DNA of 64,000 nt from Sistotremastrum niveocremeum HHB9708. Taxonomy: Eukaryota > Basidiomycota > Agaricomycetes > Sistotremastrales > Sistotremastraceae. The position numbers and the translations under genes were made by a program. Of the stretch, positions 1-10,948 are shown in pieces (the first letter of the stretch is position 1; each line of letters starts with the position of its first letter). The notes beneath the pieces were generated by a model that had not been told where the DNA came from, searched no databases, and worked only from the letters and a program-made list of their open reading frames with translations. The stretch spans positions 905,825 to 969,824 of the forward strand of contig KV419398.1 of NCBI GenBank assembly GCA_001630475.1, in the 5' to 3' direction.

Positions 1-556
1 ATATATAGGAATTGTCAGGCCACCATGTCTGAATCTCTGGATCAGAACCAGTAGGTCGCGGAAGCATATATGCCCTTTTCGGGACCGCGTTTTCCGCGTC
101 GAGTCGGTATCATGACGGAGTCAATTGTAAGACGCCCAGAATACGCAGCAGATACTAGAGAGCGATATAATCGGACCGATGAAATTGACATTAGACGCGA
201 CTAGAAGAGAACTAGTAATCAAGGGGAGCTTTGACGGCTTTGAAAAGGATAGGATGAGGAAAATGGCAAAGGGTCCCACGCTACGGCATCGTCGGTTCAA
301 AACTTCTCTGTACCTGAGCCGCACAATGACCCACTTCGAAACAGCAACACACAATACAATCAATTCAGTTCTTCTAAGCGGCAGGAACGCGGCGGCCACA
401 GACACGCGCTATCCACCAGATCGCCGTACGATCGAGATTTGTACCCTACAAGGCAGGACGCGTGTCAGTCGCGCGAACTACTTTCCTCCTACAGCACCGT
501 GTGCCTTTAGGATATTCCCACATGAATATCCAGTAATTCACTCAGTAATGATACCT
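1..556. other. left-edge region, no gene recognised
   Basis: Open frames on both strands are short, compositionally unremarkable and match no family I recognise. The stretch lies directly downstream of the biotin ligase stop, so it holds that gene's 3' flank and perhaps the flank of a neighbour outside the window. Confidence 0.5.
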
Positions 557-2755
557 TCAGGTCTTGGTCTTGATGAGCCCTGCCATCATATCGAAACTGT
601 TACCATCGGGTTGCAGGTCGATGTAGCTAGGTTTTGCACTCCACATGCTTTCTTCCGTAACGGTACGGAGGAGGCCGTGGTCTGGCGTGAGGCCGACGAT
701 CCGAACAGACTTGTGCGGCGTGACTGTTGTTAACGTCACTTGTTCGTCTCTGTAGAATGATATGTAATGTTAGAAGATAGGAACAGGCTGATAACTCTAG
801 CAGAGCGGAAACGTACGAATGGAGCCATCTTTCGAGATACAGTTCCATGAATGGATCGAACGAGCCCCTGGCGTCCACAAACCTTGCCCACATACTTTCG
901 AATTGGGCCATGATGTGCGCAGCCGTCTTTTCCATGCTCAGATCCACCTGATGCCCTCGCGCCAACGCTGACAACGACGTTGACGGGCGTTCATTGAAGA
1001 CATTGACGCCACAGCCTGAAACGCTCCGTCGGCCCGGGGAAAATTAAGAAGAAATGAAGAACTTACCAACAACGATGGACACGGAAGAGCCGCTGAAGCT
1101 AGTGCTAACGATTATCCCTCCCAGTTTCTTCTTCTCTTCCTTGCCGTCTTCGTTCTGGACGATGCCATAAATATCGTTCGGCCATTTCAGGCGAACGCGC
1201 TCGCCACCCTGACCGATGCCTAGGACGTCTCGGCAGGCTTCGACGACCGCTAGGCCCATGAGGTATTGTATAAACACTAGTCTGGGCGGAGGGACATAGC
1301 GATCCTTCGCAGAACCAAGTTCGGTGGAGACCCTCAACATAATGGAGAACTGGAGGCATCCTGCCGGTGACAGCCATACATTAGCCCCTCTTCCTCGGCC
1401 GGAAAGCTGATGAGATGCCAGAGATAATAGGGGCGTAGGGAGATTGCCAAGGAGCTTCGGGTTTCTGGGTAAGCGAGCTTGTATCGTTCAATGTAATTTC
1501 GTATAAGCAATCAGCTCTACCTGTCCAATAACGTCTGAGTGCTTGTTACAGCCTCTCCATATAACAAAAGTTCTCCTATACCCCAACGGGCGTTCGAGCT
1601 TTGAGGTAGACCAAGCGCAGGTCGCGTGTTCGCCAAATATTGATGAAACGCGTGGATATTGAACTTTGGTGTGTCAGACACCTTTGGCGAATCTCCGTCG
1701 CATATGAAGATCTGTCGGACGCCGCCCAAAGAAATCTCGGTCTGAGGGTTTGTCGAGGAATCATGATCTTCGTCAGCAAGAGCATTTCGGACGCTTTCCT
1801 CGCTGTATTTGCGAAACAAGAATTCATCGTTGATATCGGGGATTCTGACAGGATCATCCTTTGACTCGGCGGGGAAAGCCTGGCTAAAAGCTTGCCATGG
1901 CAATCCGCTCAAGGAAGGTGCCGATGTCAAAAATTGAGGGAGAGGGCCGGAATAGGTTCGCTCGCCTGATCGTCCGAGCTTTAGCCCTAATAATTGGACT
2001 GTATCCCTGATCAGCGCGATTCGCTCAGATTCCATGGAAGATGGATCTTGTGATCGCGATGAGCCCACTGTGGAAGATGTCCATGTTCGATTGAGGGTGA
2101 CGAACCCTGGACCTGAGTTTATTGGAAATTCGAGATGTGGGCCCCATAATATCGCACGACCTCGGCCGACGTTGCATAGAACAGCAGCGGTCTTTCCAGC
2201 ACCTTCGTCATCGAGATATTCCGCCAAGATTTTGACATTGGGAAATGTCTCGGCATCTACGAATTCGCCTCCGCCGTTGTAGAAAATACCGTCGACTCGT
2301 GTGCCTTCGCGACTGGTGTGTAGTTCGAGAGATATTGATCGTGCGCCCGTGTCAGATTCATATCTGAAGCCTGGGTAAACGCAGCCTCGAGCGATGCCAG
2401 GGAAAAAGCGATGGGGGCGGTCGCCGACGACCTCGTAACCACCATTGCCTACTTCCCATTCAACGCGTCCGGAGGCATAGTAAGCTCCCGCACATATGCC
2501 GAGGAATGAGCCACCGTTATTTACATAGTCATTTATAACGCGAACAGCGGGTGCCAAAGAGGAAACGTAGGGTAAATCCCTGCCACCGGGTATGACGAGT
2601 AAAGCGCATGATTGAGCCCATGGATGAGATGATAGCTCTTTTGGAGAGATCGTTTGGACTGTGTAGTTTGATTCTAGGACTGATTTAAGTGAGGAGATGG
2701 TGTATTCGAGACAAGTGTCTGATACGCCTGGCCCGGACAAGACAAGTACGTTCAT
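557..2755 (-). CDS. BPL1: biotin-protein ligase (holocarboxylase synthetase)
   Basis: Attaches biotin to a lysine of biotin-dependent carboxylases such as acetyl-CoA and pyruvate carboxylase. Four exons (2755-1521, 1464-1067, 1015-817, 749-557) join in phase to 674 codons, close to yeast Bpl1. The N-terminal half is the glutamine-amidotransferase-like domain of eukaryotic ligases, with LVIPGGRDLPYV and the cysteine-bearing GICAGAYYAS turn. The catalytic half carries the biotinyl-AMP loop GRGRGANVWLSPAG and the KWPNDIY motif, and the last exon is the small C-terminal capping domain. I start at 2755 because MNVLVLSGPG aligns with the yeast start (MNVLVYNGPG); an in-frame ATG at 2827 would add 24 residues inside the promoter shared with RAD6. 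Confidence 0.93.
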
Positions 2756-2859
2756 GGGCGTGAGATTAGATTTGACGCGCTCAGCGCCTCGGAACTGGCT
2801 GGATTCATTTCTGCCCTTAACCACCACATCAACCTCTATCGTCCCTCGTATTCTAGCTC

Positions 2860-3533
2860 ATGGTAAGTGTTCAGGCAAGTCGATGGCTTCGTCTTCATCT
2901 GTCTAATGTCGAGTATAGTCCACCACATCCCGCCGACGCCTCATCCGTGATTTCAAACGACTGTCGTCTGACCCCCCAGAAGGCATATCTGGGGCGCCAT
3001 GCAGCGACAACATAATGCTCTGGAACGCCGTTATCTTCGGACCACGTACGTCTCTCTTATCCTGCACGACGATCTCGAGAAAGCTGACCTCTTGCGCGTT
3101 GATGACTCAGCCGAAACACCCTTTGAAGATGGCACCTTCAAACTGCTGCTCACTTTCGACGAACAGTACCCCAACAAACCGCCTTCCGTGAAATTCCTCT
3201 CGCACATGTTTCATCCCAACGTCTACGCTAATGGAGAACTCTGTCTGGATATCCTCCAAAATCGATGGAGCCCGACGTACGATGTTGCCGCAATCCTGAC
3301 CAGTATCCAATCGCTACTACACGATCCTAATCCTAACAGGTATGTACTAGCTCTCGCTTGTGCCAACTGTGAGCTCATCGTTTCACAGCCCCGCCAACGC
3401 AGAAGCCGCTCAACTCTATCGGGAAAACATGAAGGAGTACGTCAGACGGGTCAAGGTGACCGTCGAAGAATCATGGCTTGACCCTGGTGAGGAGGGCGAT
3501 GCGGATGAGACGGCATCGCAGGAGACTGCTTGA
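2860..3533 (+). CDS. RAD6: ubiquitin-conjugating enzyme E2 (Rad6/Ubc2)
   Basis: E2 enzyme that with E3s such as Rad18, Bre1 and Ubr1 ubiquitinates PCNA, histone H2B and N-degron substrates. Exons 2860-2862, 2919-3045, 3111-3339 and 3389-3533 join in phase to 167 residues. The product starts [19 protein letters not shown] and contains [20 protein letters not shown], the active-site cysteine in [13 protein letters not shown], and a SPANAEAA helix, close to fission yeast Rhp6. A short acidic tail (GEEGDADE) follows, as in many fungal Rad6 proteins. The first coding exon is only the ATG, with the donor GTAAGT directly after it. It is divergent from BPL1, with 104 bp between the two start codons. 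Confidence 0.95.
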
Positions 3534-3828
3534 TGACCTAGGGGTTTTTGGATGGCGTCCGTGTATAACATCTGAGTGATATCACCCGCTCTACTTTCTT
3601 GCTTGTATTCATCTCACTATCTCGCACTTGTTTCCGGATTAACTTGTTTTGTTACATTCATTCATTTACTTTCTTTCCTTGTCGGGCGATACATATAATT
3701 TATACATGCGTGCAATATCGGAAATTTCAGGCTGAACGTATTGACGAGATATAGCGAAAGGGGCTGCCAGGTGTGATCGAGAAACAAGGTTCATTGGGTT
3801 GCTACGCCGAAAAAGTCAGTCAGCTCAG

Positions 3829-4639
3829 TCAGCTGCAGAACGAAGAACACAGCAAGGGCATGATCTCACGTGGAGCGGATTGGCCGTCAATAACACCTTT
3901 CGTGGTCAAGGCGCTTTTCTCGTCGTGTTCGGTGGCGATAGTACGAGATCTCGGAAAGAGCGATTGAATTTCTGAGAACCAGATCTGGGTACCCGACCAG
4001 CCCGACGCTCGGAGATGGATAACCAGCCGGATCAGAAAATAGGAGATGATCGAGACGAATGTGAGAGAAAGTGCGAGGCAGAAGAGGAAGGTCAGGATCG
4101 ACGAGAGCACAAGTCCTGGAATTTGGTCCCAGAGTGTAAATCAGCCGATGTTCATGCATGACTCGCAGATGACGTACCTCCAGCCAGGATGACGACGAGA
4201 GACGCGGAAAGAGCGACGACCAAGGCGAGCGCGACAAACGAAAACAGAGTGAACGCTGAGACAATCCTGCAGTCAAAGCGACGTGAAAAGATAGCATTTT
4301 GTCTTGGATTGCCACGCACAAGAAAAGAGTCACTGGGAATAAGCTGAGAGCGGCGAAGATGACCAGAAAGACCTGCAAAAAGCCACGAATAAGACCGTGT
4401 CCAGAGCACCGAGGTTATTTCAAAGACTCGCAAAAAGGAATGGACGACGACCAGCAAGTTCCTGTGTTCGTCGACTCGCAGGCGCGAAATACGAGTTTTC
4501 CAAGCTACCTCACGCCATCAGCTTCATCGGAAATTCTAAGACAAAGAACGTACTGGTCAGATTCCGTCTTCACTTTTTCAACTGTAGCCTCGAACCATTC
4601 TTCCAATTCTTTTTGGGATGGAACTCGACGAGAGCTCAT
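3829..4639 (-). CDS. promethin/LDAF1-like lipid-droplet membrane protein
   Basis: Five exons (4639-4509, 4461-4428, 4372-4320, 4266-4178, 4115-3829) join in phase to 197 codons. The N-terminus is a charged amphipathic helix (QKELEEWFEATVEKVKTESD). About 80 nearly unbroken hydrophobic residues follow, arranged as closely spaced hairpins: LRVFLVIFAALSLFPVTLFL, FVALALVVALSASLVVILAG and LVLSSILTFLFCLALSLTFV, then SIISYFLIRL. The C-terminus is polar. This order resembles human promethin (LDAF1/TMEM159) and yeast Ldo proteins, which work with seipin at ER sites of lipid-droplet birth. The assignment rests on topology and spacing, not on a diagnostic residue. The second intron has a weak donor (GTCTTT). 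It could instead be an unrelated four-helix membrane protein. Confidence 0.6.
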
Positions 4640-5939
4640 TATAGTGGGAATGAAAGAGACACAGCGTCAGGCCATAGGAGCTGTCAAAATGTCAATTTTA
4701 CATTCCCCGAACCGAACATATATTTCCGGCTTCGGGATCGGAATCGGATGACGGGTACCCGGTGCCTTTCCGATTCATTGCTGCTTGGTTGTTTTTCAAG
4801 ACGAGTATTAATTGGAGCATACTGAGCGTTGGGCGGCGAGGAACGTGAGCCAGCTCAACGATGGCTGTCGATAAAGAAGTCGCATAACATCAAAGTTAAT
4901 ACCCGAGTCACATGAATAGATGCGCAAACACTTGAATTCGCTCGGAAGATTCAGATGTTCTGTACAAACACCGGGCTCCAAATATCACGTTGGTCTCAGC
5001 CATTCAACTCAGCTTCCCAAGACGTCTATTCCGTTGTTGTTACGCAAATCCCGAGTTTTACCTAACAGAATCCTGTTCTGAATGGGGAACCTGGGGAACT
5101 TATGGGGAAGATGTTTCATTAAACAAACCTAAGAAATTTCATCGGGACGACAGAACAGTACACGTGAATGAGACTGCCAGCGAGTCGCTCTTCCGTGATA
5201 CATATATCGCACGTTCAAAGTTCAACATCCAAAACCAGCCAGAACGAAGGCAAGAGAGCGGGATTCCGCCGCATCAGCAACTTTCAGGTGTCCCCGAAAT
5301 CATGGAGACTTTTCGGAACACCTTTCAGGACACTTCGAGCAAACATCTTGAAAAATATGAAAGAAAGTCGAGATTAGGAACACCGTGGGAATGGTACCTG
5401 AGCGGAAGCAAACGATCGGGTCTTGAGTCGCTTAGCGCCCGAGGCCGGCCGCGCCTCTCATGCTTATCCTCAAAATTGGCATAGCAAATCATAAACCTCG
5501 AATATTTTCCCCAACGGTCAGAAGAAGAGCGGGGCCTATAACTTCTTGTCTGGACTATCGAGAAGGCGCTATTTTCGTGAGTATTCGGAGAAACCGAGTG
5601 CCGTTGATTTGAGATCCGGGACGGCACCCTTTGCCTGGCTCAAAACGTCCAAGCTCGACGGGTCGAACTCCGTATTTTCGTGTCGAGGCAGGGTCCTTGA
5701 AAAGTAATAGAGGTAGTGTTTCGTAATAAGCACACATCTTTCGGCGGTGAACGCTCCAAAAGAGCTGTATATGTATATTGTGCGTGCGGAGGTATCGATC
5801 TTCTCACAACGAGGAAGGCGATTGGATGATAACCGGATCTCACAGCTTTCTCTTCTTCTCCATAAGGCTTGCAACGACCCTCGGTCCTCTTGGAGTGTTG
5901 GCAATCGAGGTATAAGACTCTTGAGAGCTGGATGCATCC
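4640..5939. other. 1.3-kb intergenic region
   Basis: The longest open frames (about 150-165 codons at 4990-5484 and 5569-6021) have no recognisable domain and no consistent splice structure. Part of the right half may be the decayed 5' end of the first TupA-like copy, whose signal-peptide exon I could not find. No repeat or RNA gene was recognised. Confidence 0.4.
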
Positions 5940-7121
5940 TAGGAGGGTTGTCAAGTTCGCCCAGCCTTTCGATGGAGATGTACCAGGCAAAAAACATGGT
6001 TTGAAGGTAGCGAAGGCTCATAGGATGGAGCCAAAGGCGGTGTATGATGGTGGCTATCCTCTCGCACGTGGAGTTCGTCTGCGTATAGCGGCGGGAGGAC
6101 CAGGAAATTCAGGACTTGTGGAGGCATTGTCTAATGCCTTTATCCAGTACATGGTCGAGAGTCAGAGCACGAAACCATTCAAGGTATTTAGTTCCAGTCG
6201 TTCCATGACGATGATAGGCGCCTAGACTCAGAGAGCTCCTAGATTGCGTGGTATCTCAGCGACACAATACGAAGCCTCGAGTACATCGAACATGGAATGG
6301 TCGACATTGCGATTACGCATAACAAAAGCGCAGAGGAAGACTCGCTATTTTACGGTCATGCTAAAAAGCGCATGTTCGCGTTCTGCGACAGGTTTCTGAT
6401 CGTCGGACCGACGTAAGTCAAATTCGTTTTGTGGGATACATGTAGATACTTACAGAGGTGGATAGAGAAGACCCGGCTGAATTACAGAAAAACGCCGACG
6501 ACGAGCACAGGATGCTCAGCAGACTGTGCCGTGTAGCCAAGTCGTTAAGCCCAAATCCAAAGGTACAGTTATCGAAATGGAGCTGGAACCAAACTCAACG
6601 TTGGCTATATAGCACTTACCAATACGCTTCGTTTCTCGAGGCGATGGATCCGCGACGCATATCCGAGAGTGTGCTCTCTTCTCGAGAATAGGCCAGGTCA
6701 GTTAAGTTGAATAAAACCTATGAAAAATATGCACTGAAAAAAACAGGCACCCTGGGCAGATATAAAATCTACCTGGTATCACACGGCCAGAAATCCAACC
6801 GCGCAATCATCACAAGCGACCCTCGCCCACGCAGCAAATTTATCGGCATACACGCTCACAGATTTAGGAACATACCTCTCAGCTCCGAAGAATATTCGAG
6901 ACAAGCTTCATGTGTTTCGGACAGGGAATGAAGATTCGGATGATTTGATGATGAACCCTTCGAGAATATTGATGAGCGCGAAAGTTCCTGGGGAGAATGC
7001 GGATTTAGTGGAACAGTTTATGGAGTGGATGGATGATGAGGATGAGGGTGGACAGAGTATTGTTAGTGATTTTGAGATCAATGGTCAACATTTGTATTCA
7101 ATAGCTCCTCCTGGGTATTAA
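5940..7121 (+). pseudogene. decayed TupA-like substrate-binding protein, array copy 1
   Basis: First of three tandem relatives of a bacterial-type periplasmic tungstate/molybdate-binding protein. Homology to copies 2 and 3 begins at AQPFDGDVPG (about 5957) and runs in order through RLRIAAGGPGNSGLVEALS, SLEYIEHGMVDIAITHN, FLIVGP, DPAELQ, AYTLTDLGTYLSAPK and the C-terminus ending LYSIAPPGY with a TAA at 7121. Introns sit where they do in the sister genes, but frames do not join: the third exon (from 6456) needs a one-base offset, and the exon ending near 6693 has a two-base shift before IGQ. No signal peptide or 5' exon is visible. The last 300 bases are still open, which suggests fairly recent decay, or a gene that uses different splice sites from those I see. 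Confidence 0.7.
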
Positions 7122-7570
7122 GAGTAAAGGTTATTGCATGTTGGAAAGCAAACATATCTGGCGAATCGTCTGCTTTGCTCAATGGAGTCTGATAGCGCTC
7201 TGCAGAGCGAAGATGAGCGATTCACCTTCATGGTACCAATTTTGGCTCCGAGGCTCGGGATTCTCGTAGCACCGCGAAATGATATTATCGAGAGAGTTTT
7301 GCGATATTTGGACAATGACACGAGTGTTTCCTGGTCTCTGCGTGGGGATGGTCGAAGTCGTCACGAAGTAGAATGCCCTGTGAACTCCATCAGTCGAATT
7401 AGGCAAGAATAGGTGGACAGCACGGAACGAAGGTACGTGCGCTACCGGCTTTAGCGCATCGTGGGAGCTTTGCTCGCAGGCGCCGCCGGTTCTTCTATCA
7501 ACGTCCATCAACTCAATTTCTCACTTTTGTTCAGTACGGTCTGATTCGGTTTGCTGTGGTGCCGAAGGAG

Positions 7571-7577
7571 TATAAAA
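7571..7577 (+). promoter_or_regulatory. TATA box of TupA-like copy 2
   Basis: A TATAAAA sits about 65 bp before the start codon at 7640, a usual distance for a fungal core promoter. Copy 3 has a weaker CATAAAAAGG about 50 bp before its start. Confidence 0.5.
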
Positions 7578-7639
7578 AACCATGTTCTTGCATCAATGCT
7601 GTCCCCATCTTGGCCCCCATCCAACCCCACCTCTTGATG

Positions 7640-8906
7640 ATGAAATATTCTCTCGCCTTTTCGCTGTTCCTGGCAACTGCGTCAGGTCTTAAAGTCCAAA
7701 GTCCATTTGACACTGAACAAGTCATACCAGAAGGCCTTGTATCACCACCTATAGGCGGCTGGAACGTTGTCGAACCCTTCAATGGCGACGTACCGGGATG
7801 CACTGCTGATGCCACCGTTATGGCTGCTGATGCATTAACCCCTCAGAAGACCTACAATGGTGGATACGCGGAGGCCACTGAGATTCGCCTGCGTATCGGA
7901 AATGGAGCTGCTGGACAATCAGGACTGATCGGGGCTCTGGCTGATGGATTCATCCAATGGATGGTCAAAGCCGACGTAGGCTTCAAGCCGTTCAAAGTAG
8001 GTTCCATCAGTCCTTCCCGAGTCTATGCTTATATTGAACCAGGTCGGCTGGGTTTTGAGCGACACGACTCAAAGCTTGGATTATCTGGAGCAAGGATTGG
8101 TTGACATCGCAATCACCTACAATGAGGCAGCCGAAAATCAATCCTTGGCTTCCGGAGCAGCCGTGGAAATTATTTATGGCTTCAGAGATCACTTCTTGCT
8201 CACAGGCCCTCCGTACGCTCTTTCGTCCTGCCCGTTATCGGGTTCTTCATAAAATAAATGCAGATCGAACCCTGCCCAATTGGCTATTGGAAAAGACGAT
8301 GTCTATACCATGTTCAATAAATTGAACAAATTTGGAAAATCGGCTACTCCGACGGTAAGATTGTTCATACGTCTAGCTTGAAATGAGTATTAAGTGACCG
8401 ACTCTTGCTCGATCCAGGACCCCCCAACGCGTTTCCTGTCGCGCTTTGACAAATCTGCTACCAATATCAAGGAAAATTCACTGTTCATAGCAATAGGACA
8501 GGTATATCCTCCCGCCTCGTCCGAGGAGACATACTGACCAAGGACTCTCAATCAGGTCCCATGGGCATACGCCTACTCAACCTGGTATCACCAATATCCC
8601 CGCTTTCCCCTACAGGCTTTGCAGGCGTCAGGGCAGCTCAACGAGTACACGCTCACTGATCGTGGAACCTTCCTCTCCTCGCCGAAATCTGTGCAAGATT
8701 CCGTCAAAATTTACATTGCGGGCACAGATGCCGCAAGCGACCCCTTGCTCAATCCTGCACGAGTCCTTCGTAGTGCAAAAGTTCCATCAGAGAATTACTG
8801 GATTGCCCTCAATTTCATGACTTTTGTGAAATCGGCAACCATGGGTCAGAAAATTATCCAGCAATATTCCGTCAATAATCAGACCTTGTATTCGCCGGCT
8901 CCGTGA
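7640..8906 (+). CDS. secreted TupA-like substrate-binding protein, array copy 2
   Basis: Five exons (7640-7996, 8043-8212, 8264-8354, 8418-8501, 8556-8906) join in phase to 350 residues. A signal peptide (MKYSLAFSLFLATASG) is followed by a type II periplasmic-binding fold. The order of motifs matches bacterial TupA: RLRIGNGAAGQSGLIGALAD in place of the TTTS anion loop region, then LEQGLVDIAITYNEAAENQS, FLLTGP, RFDKSATNIKE (bacterial S-R-G-D-D-S-G-T-H-x-K-E), WYHQYP, EYTLTDRGTFL and LLNPARV. In bacteria this protein delivers tungstate to an ABC importer. Here no permease or ATPase is nearby, and the protein should be secreted, so its role is unknown; scavenging or sensing an oxyanion is only a guess. 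I start at 7640 because copy 3 begins with the same MKYS; an ATG at 7637 directly precedes it. Confidence 0.85.
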
Positions 8907-9534
8907 AGGCATGGATTAAAGCATTCGAAATGTACTATCACGATTCCGTAAGTATTGTAGACAGAAAGGACATCTTTCGAGCCTTTGTCGATATTATTCA
9001 ATTCCGCTTTCGGCGTTGGTATGTCTGTGTTTGGCTCTGTTTGTAAATCCTCCTTCAATGTGCTCTGCCGGATTCGCGAACATGTTCGTCCTCGATGATG
9101 CGATGACAACACAGCTCCCGCAGTCCAGCTTCTAAGACACAGCCTTATCGTTATTTGATCTTCTACGTGCATTCTGCCTGCGTCGCGACGACTCTCAATG
9201 CCAAATGGATGTTGGCGGAACGTAGCCAATGCCGACTCGGAGGCTTTCCCTCGACCAAACGTACATCCAATTGCATTGCTTCATGCTGGCACCTGCGAGG
9301 AGCTCACAAGTTAAATGGGACCATCATGGACGGAGACCACGGAACCGAACTCTGTCCGGGGAAAATGGATCGGCAATAGCTTGTCGTGGGAACGATGAGG
9401 TCGAGTTGCCGCGTACTCTTCCTTTCTGGGTTTCGTTCTTGTTCGGGAGCAGATGAGGAGCCTGTCAAAAGAAACAGCATAAAAAGGCGAGATTTTGGAT
9501 CCATGGCGCCGCTGCCAGCTGACTTTCATCCACT
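8907..9534. other. spacer between TupA-like copies 2 and 3
   Basis: No gene seen. It holds the 3' flank of copy 2 and the promoter of copy 3, with a TATA-like CATAAAA at about 9479-9485. Confidence 0.5.
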
Positions 9535-10803
9535 ATGAAGTACTCTATCGTGTTCGCAGGCATCGTAGCCACCGCGTACGGTCTCGCAACTCAAAGCCAA
9601 TCCGCGTTTAATCCAGAACAACCTTTATTGGACCAGCTTGTCTCGCCGCCTGTGGATGGGTGGAATGTTGTGACGCCATTCGAAGGAGACGTTGCTGGCT
9701 TTTCGGGCGACTTCAATGTCATGGCTGCCGATGGTCTAGCTCCAGAAAAGAATTATACTGGCGGATTCACAAACGCTACTGAGATTCGCTTGCGTATTGG
9801 GAATGGCGGGGCAGGTCAATCAGGCCTGGTCGGTGCCCTGGCCGACGAGTTCATCAAATGGATGGTAAACAGCAACGTCGGCTGGAAGCCTTTCAAAGTA
9901 CGGTTGCATCTCTAAAGCATTTGAATAATATACTGAATTTGTGCTAGGTTGGATGGTATTTGGGCGACACGACCCAAAGCTTGGAATTCCTTGAGCAAGG
10001 GCTGATTGACATTGCGATCACGTATAATGAAGCAGCCGAGAACCAATCTCTTGCCTCTGGGGCTGCTGTGGAACGCGTGTACGGATTCAGAGATCACTTT
10101 ATGCTCACTGGACCCGAGTAGGTCTCAAAGATTCTGTAGCATTCCTTACTGATGCAACCGAATATAGCTCGAATCCGGCCCAACTGACCATTGGGAAGGA
10201 TGACGCCTATACTATGTTCAATAAATTGAACAAATTCGGAAAGGCCGCCAACCAGACTGTGAGCCACCATCCTCCCGTGTCACTCAGCGTGTTTTACTAA
10301 CTCGCTATGTCTTAGACCCCGCCTACGCGCTTCTTGTCTCGATTTGACAAATCTGCGACAAACATCAAGGAAAGCGCCCTATTCACAGCCATCGGCCAGG
10401 TACGGATGCTCCTCACATCGCAGAAATGTTTTGCCAATGCTTACTTGACTAGGTCCCCTGGGCGTACGCTTATTCGACTTGGTATCACCAATACCCTCGT
10501 TTCCCACAACAAGCTCTCCTTGCAGCAGGACAGCTGAACGAATATACTCTCACCGATCGCGGCACCTATCTTTCATCTCCTAAATCCGTTCAAGACTCCG
10601 TGAAAATTTATATCGCTAGCACGGACGCCGCCGACGATCCATTATTGAATCCTGCCCGCGCTCTTCGGGGTGCCAAAGTCCCTGATAATAATTTGTGGGT
10701 GGCGAAAAACTTCATGACGTTCATCGCATCCCCGGGACTGGGTCAGAAAGTCATCAGGGAATATTCCGTCAATAACCAGACGTTGTATACACCTGCTCCA
10801 TGA
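9535..10803 (+). CDS. secreted TupA-like substrate-binding protein, array copy 3
   Basis: Five exons (9535-9897, 9948-10117, 10168-10258, 10316-10399, 10453-10803) give 352 residues. The last four exons have exactly the lengths of those in copy 2 (170, 91, 84, 351 nt), which shows a fairly recent tandem duplication. The signal peptide is MKYSIVFAGIVATAYGLA. Motifs are RLRIGNGGAGQSGLVGALAD, FLEQGLIDIAITYNEAAEN, RFDKSATNIKESALF, EYTLTDRGTYLSSPKSV, LLNPARALRGAKVPDNN and a C-terminus VNNQTLYTPAP shared with copy 2. Several N-x-T/S sites suggest N-glycosylation of an extracellular protein. The fold is that of bacterial tungstate/molybdate-binding proteins; the ligand in this fungus is not known. 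Confidence 0.87.
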
Positions 10804-10948
10804 AACTGTCATGGCGGTGGCTGAGAATTGTTGTGCCCGAAATACAAAATGTACTATTAGTAATCAATGAGAAATGTATCTTTGGTCCGAATTCATGAAA
10901 ATATTGTCAGTGTCAGTTTGTTTGTAGTTGTTTGCAAATCTGCCTTCA

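Noticed and set aside
179-733. 184-codon open frame on the plus strand
   Set aside because: Its right end is antisense to the last biotin ligase exon, and it has no recognisable domain.
4990-5484. 164-codon open frame on the plus strand
   Set aside because: No domain, signal peptide or splice pattern; composition is like the other non-coding gaps.
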